From Mesorhizobium sp. NFR06 (lineage in GTDB: Bacteria > Pseudomonadota > Alphaproteobacteria > Rhizobiales > Rhizobiaceae), in assembly GCF_900115245.1 (NCBI RefSeq), contig NZ_FOVT01000001.1, forward strand, positions 806,001 to 870,000: 64,000 nucleotides of DNA. The letters are read 5' to 3'. The notes beneath the pieces are model-generated. The model ran no database searches and was not told where the DNA came from. It saw only the letters and a program-made list of their open reading frames with translations. The position numbers and the translations under genes are program-made. Shown in pieces: positions 61,066-64,000 of the stretch. Numbering within the stretch: the first letter of the stretch is position 1; each line of letters begins with the position of its first letter.

Positions 61066-62311
61066 CCGGTTCTTCCTCGCGGTCCTGGCGGTCTTGGGCA
61101 GCGTTCCGATAGCCGCCGCGGCCGATACGTCGGCTTACCGGATTTCGCCGGGCGACACGGTCGAAATCGGAATAACCTCGATTCCCGGCCGGACCGAGCG
61201 AGCCGTTGTCCAGATGGACGGCACGATAGTGCTGCCCGATGCCGGCACGGTCTCGGTCGGCGGTTTGACGGCGCCTGAATTGCAGACGCGCATGCAGACG
61301 ATTTTGCCGACCAAGATCTTTCACATCCGCATGCCTGACGGCCGCGAACAGATGACGGTCGTGAGACCGAGCGACGTGACGGCGGTCATTGCCGAATATC
61401 GTCCTGTCTATGTGACCGGCGATGTGCTTACCCCGGGACAGCAGGCCTATCGTCCGCTCATGACCGTGCGACAGGCGATCGCGGTGGCCGGCGGCTTCAG
61501 CCTTTTGCGGGCGCGGGCCAACCAGGCAGGCCCGGATCCGACGGACCTGCGGCGCGATTATGAGATGATCTGGGGAGAGTATACCGGTGCTTACTTCCAC
61601 AGCGCCCGCCTGCGCGCGGAACTCGACAAACAGGCGAGTTTTGACGCCCAGCCTCCGCAAGGCTCTCCCCTTTCTCCCGCGTTGGCAGCGGGAGTAGCGA
61701 AGGCTGAAGCAGATGCGCTGAAACTCTCCCTCGAGAATTTTCAGCAAGAGCAGAGCTTCGTGGAAAAAGGCGTCAAGGATGCCGCGGCGCAAGTCGAGGC
61801 GCTGTTGAAGCGCGAGCAGGACGAGGCGGCCGGCGTGAAGGCGGACGAGGACGACCTGGAGCAGGTCACCAGGCTGTTCAAAGCCGGCAACCTGACCAAC
61901 AACCGGCTAGCCGATGTCCGGCGCTCTGTCCTGCTTTCGTCCAGCCGGGCGCTGGAAACATCGGTCGAACTCATGAGAACGCGGCGCCAGCAGGAGGATT
62001 TTGCCAGGCAGCTCGAGCGCAACGAGAATCAAAGGCGCATCGGTTTGCTGAACGAGTTGCGGGACACGGAGGTCCGGTTGGCCGACATCAGCGCAAGGCT
62101 TCGCGCCGTCAGCCAGAAGTTGCAGCCCCTGGGTGCAACCGCCGCGCCTTTGTCGATCGCCGGCGAAACCATTAAGGCTCAGATAACAATCGTTCGCAAT
62201 GTCGACGGACAGTGGCGCAAGCAGGCTTCCGACGAGGATGCCGAGGTCGCGCCAGGAGACACGATCGAAGTCAGGTTCAGCAACGAACTAGAGAGCGCGG
62301 CGGCACAATAA
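61052..62311 (+). CDS. Polysaccharide export protein, ExoF/Wza-like
   Basis: The 419-residue protein has a signal peptide (MTSISRFFLAVLAVLGSVPIAAAA), a Poly_export domain (YRISPGDTVEIGITSIPG, TIVLPDAGTVSVGGLT) and an SLBB-like part (PVYVTGDVLTPGQQAYRPLMTVRQAIAVAGGF), then a long coiled coil (about 200-360) and a short second beta domain near the C-terminus. This is close in plan to ExoF of Sinorhizobium. It would form the periplasmic or outer-membrane conduit with the co-polymerase at 44240. No lipobox is seen. It starts inside the propeller gene. Confidence 0.9.
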   Translation: MTSISRFFLAVLAVLGSVPIAAAADTSAYRISPGDTVEIGITSIPGRTERAVVQMDGTIVLPDAGTVSVGGLTAPELQTRMQTILPTKIFHIRMPDGREQMTVVRPSDVTAVIAEYRPVYVTGDVLTPGQQAYRPLMTVRQAIAVAGGFSLLRARANQAGPDPTDLRRDYEMIWGEYTGAYFHSARLRAELDKQASFDAQPPQGSPLSPALAAGVAKAEADALKLSLENFQQEQSFVEKGVKDAAAQVEALLKREQDEAAGVKADEDDLEQVTRLFKAGNLTNNRLADVRRSVLLSSSRALETSVELMRTRRQQEDFARQLERNENQRRIGLLNELRDTEVRLADISARLRAVSQKLQPLGATAAPLSIAGETIKAQITIVRNVDGQWRKQASDEDAEVAPGDTIEVRFSNELESAAAQ

Positions 62312-62366
62312 TGCCGATGCTTCGGCACCGCTCGGCGAGCGCTCGATCTCGTGGTGGAGACAAGCT

Positions 62367-63059
62367 TTGAGCGCAGATATCGACGTCGCGGACGCCTATG
62401 GCAGAGGCAGCACAGTCTTCATGGGAATGAAGATGCATGTTGCGTCCGGTGCGCTTGTTCCGAGGCCCGAGACGGAGCTGTTGGGCTCGACCGCCGTCGA
62501 CGTCTTGCATGAAATGGATCTTCCGGCGCCGCGCGTTGTCGACATGTGCTGCGGTGCCGGCAACCTCGCCTGCGCGATTGCCCATCATGTTCCGACGGCG
62601 CGGATCTGGGCCAGCGACCTCACCGACGGCTGTGTGAACACGACGCGCCGCAACATCGCCCATCATGGTCTGGCCGGCCGGGTATCGGTCCTCCAGGGCG
62701 ATCTGTTCGAACCTCTCTCAACCTCGGTGCCGCCGGGCACGATTGACGTCATCGTATGCAACCCGCCCTACATCTCGGAAAAGCGGCTTGACGGCGATCG
62801 CTCCCATCTGGTCGCTCTCGAGCCACGCGAGGCCTTCGCGGCCGGACCCTACGGCATCGCCATTCACATGCGTGTGGTGAAAGACGCCCTGCGATATCTG
62901 CGGCCCGCCGGTGCCCTGTTGTTCGAAGTCGGCCTGGGCCAGGAGCGCCAGGTAGCAAGCCTGTTGGAGCGCAGCCGGCGCTATGACGATATCCGCGCCG
63001 TCACCAACTCCGCCGGTGAGGTGCGAGTCGTCCTCGGATACGCCAAGCCGCAGGGCTGA
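62367..63059 (+). CDS. PrmC/HemK-like S-adenosylmethionine methyltransferase, short form
   Basis: The 230-residue protein has the PrmC-type signature VPRPETELL, SAM-binding VVDMCCGAGNLACAIA, and the catalytic NPPYIS. True PrmC is longer because of an N-terminal helical domain that binds release factors; that domain is absent here. The product may therefore methylate an amide or other planar N in a small molecule or carrier-bound group. The start is TTG at 62367, behind GGAGA. It is convergent with the acyl carrier protein gene, 17 bases away. Confidence 0.8.
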   Translation: MSADIDVADAYGRGSTVFMGMKMHVASGALVPRPETELLGSTAVDVLHEMDLPAPRVVDMCCGAGNLACAIAHHVPTARIWASDLTDGCVNTTRRNIAHHGLAGRVSVLQGDLFEPLSTSVPPGTIDVIVCNPPYISEKRLDGDRSHLVALEPREAFAAGPYGIAIHMRVVKDALRYLRPAGALLFEVGLGQERQVASLLERSRRYDDIRAVTNSAGEVRVVLGYAKPQG

Positions 63060-63076
63060 GCGGAGCCGGGTCGAGC

Positions 63077-63352
63077 CTATCCGCGCTTGCTGGCAATGAA
63101 TTGCGCTATTCCCTGGATGGAATCCAGGTTCTCCGGCAGCAGCTCACTGTCCTCGACGGTGATGCCAAAGGTTTCTTCGATGAAGCCGATGACCTCGAGC
63201 ACCCCGGTGGAGTCGACGATGCCCTGATCGAGCAGCGATTCGGTGGTGCTCAGGGATTTCGCATCGGCGATGTAGAAGTTCGAAGCCAGGAAATCCCGAA
63301 TTGGCTTGATGTAAATGTCGCCCGCCGGCTTGGTTGCCAAAATCGAATCCAT
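63077..63352 (-). CDS. Acyl carrier protein
   Basis: The 91-residue protein has an ACP fold with the attachment motif GIVDSTGVLEV, where Ser48 should carry phosphopantetheine, followed by IGFIEETFGITVEDSEL. GGAGGG eight bases before the ATG is a strong ribosome-binding site. It is a dedicated ACP rather than the housekeeping AcpP, whose motif is DSLD. It lies 48 bases downstream of the AMP-ligase gene, which probably loads it. Confidence 0.9.
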   Translation of the reverse strand: MDSILATKPAGDIYIKPIRDFLASNFYIADAKSLSTTESLLDQGIVDSTGVLEVIGFIEETFGITVEDSELLPENLDSIQGIAQFIASKRG

Positions 63353-63400
63353 CTAATCCACCCTCCAAACAAAGAAAAATGCGCGTGCCGTCCGACAGCG

Positions 63401-64000
63401 CTACGAAAGAGCCACCTTCTTGAGTTTTCCCGTGTCCGTCTTCGGCAGGCTGGGCACGATGACGATTGACTTCGGGACCATGAAGCTTTCGAGCCGCTTC
63501 TGGCATTCCATTTGAAGCTGCTTCTCGCCGACAATCCGGCCTTGCTCGATCACGACGAACGCCTTCACCGCCTGGCCCAGAAGCTCGTCGGGGACACCGA
63601 CCACCGCGGCCTCCTTGACGCCTGGGATATTCACCAGCACGTTCTCGACTTCCTTCGGCGCAACTTTCTCGCCTCGGGATTTTATGATCTCGTCGCCGCG
63701 GCCGATGAAGTAGAGATACCCGTCCGCGTCCATTCGGCAGTAGTCTCCGGTGTAGAGGACCTGCTCGCCCGGCAAGGGACCGGGCTTCAGCTTCCTGGCC
63801 GTCGCTTCCGGTTTGCCCCAGTAGCCCTTCATCACCGTCGCGCCACGGATAACAAGCTGGCCGACGGTGCCGGGCTCGACGCGTCTGTCGTTCTCGTCGA
63901 CGATCCACATTTCCGTGTTGGGGATCGCGATACCCACGCTCAGCGGCTTCCGCTCGAGATCTTGCGGCGGCAGATAGGTGCAGCGCTTGCACTCGGTAAG
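63401..64000 (-). CDS. AMP-forming acyl-CoA/ACP ligase, 5' end outside window
   Basis: About 199 C-terminal residues are visible, and the frame is open to the right window edge. The segment starts LTECKRCTYLPP (the conserved T-E motif region), then GTVGQLVIRG, YTGDYCRMDADGYLYFIGRGDEIIKSRG and the C-terminal catalytic Lys in PKTDTGKLKK. It belongs to the class I adenylate-forming superfamily. LTECKR followed by YLPP resembles ligases near exosortase- or EPS-associated ACPs that I know, but the substrate is unknown. It most likely charges the downstream ACP. Confidence 0.88.
   Translation of the reverse strand, partial: LTECKRCTYLPPQDLERKPLSVGIAIPNTEMWIVDENDRRVEPGTVGQLVIRGATVMKGYWGKPEATARKLKPGPLPGEQVLYTGDYCRMDADGYLYFIGRGDEIIKSRGEKVAPKEVENVLVNIPGVKEAAVVGVPDELLGQAVKAFVVIEQGRIVGEKQLQMECQKRLESFMVPKSIVIVPSLPKTDTGKLKKVALS

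Overview
The window looks like chromosome of an alphaproteobacterium of the Rhizobiales, most probably Mesorhizobium or a close relative. The support is the high GC content with strongly GC-biased third codon positions, an imp-style type VI secretion (T6SS) gene order, PrsDE-like and ExoF-like proteins, an HWE-family histidine kinase, and several copies of an intergenic repeat that I associate with Mesorhizobium-type genomes. The genus is inference; no rRNA or tRNA gene is present.

Region 1 (1-33254) is a T6SS locus. A minus-strand operon encodes the complete core machine: TssA, TssB, TssC, Hcp, TssE, TssF, TssG, a TagH-type FHA protein, lipoprotein TssJ, TssK, TssL with an OmpA domain, TssM and TagF. 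It runs straight into an effector module (DUF2169 adaptor, a degenerate ketoacyl-synthase-like protein, a PAAR-like DUF4150 effector with an HNH-like C-terminus, and SMI1/KNR4 and DUF3396 immunity candidates). ClpV (TssH) is divergent from tssA. VgrG heads a plus-strand cassette with DUF6484 and HEAT-like TIGR02270 proteins. The first 5.2 kb carry a second TagH-TssL-TssM set, cut by the left window edge, so the locus has two versions of the inner-membrane complex.

Region 2 (33742-38755) is a type I secretion unit: HlyD-like adaptor and PrtD/PrsD-like ABC exporter, divergent from a predicted RTX-type glycoside hydrolase that ends in a typical type I export signal and is followed by a strong hairpin.

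Region 3 (39782-49910) is a Wzx/Wzy-type polysaccharide operon: GT4 glycosyltransferase, polymerase/ligase, AsnB-type amidotransferase, chain-length regulator with a ruined kinase domain, P-loop kinase, flippase and GT2 glycosyltransferase, mostly translationally coupled.

Region 4 (50222-55726) is regulatory: an AT-richer membrane adenylate cyclase, an orphan LuxR-type regulator, an HWE histidine kinase and a NarL-type response regulator, with intergenic repeats on either side.

Region 5 (56171-64000) resumes polysaccharide synthesis: nucleotidyltransferase, DegT-type aminotransferase, initiating sugar-phosphate transferase, LegB-like 4,6-dehydratase, exported beta-propeller-like protein and ExoF/Wza-like export protein. 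Together these suggest a surface polysaccharide primed by an amino-dideoxy sugar. At the right edge are a PrmC-like methyltransferase, an acyl carrier protein and an AMP-forming ligase cut by the window edge, which hint at an acyl modification or a small lipid pathway.
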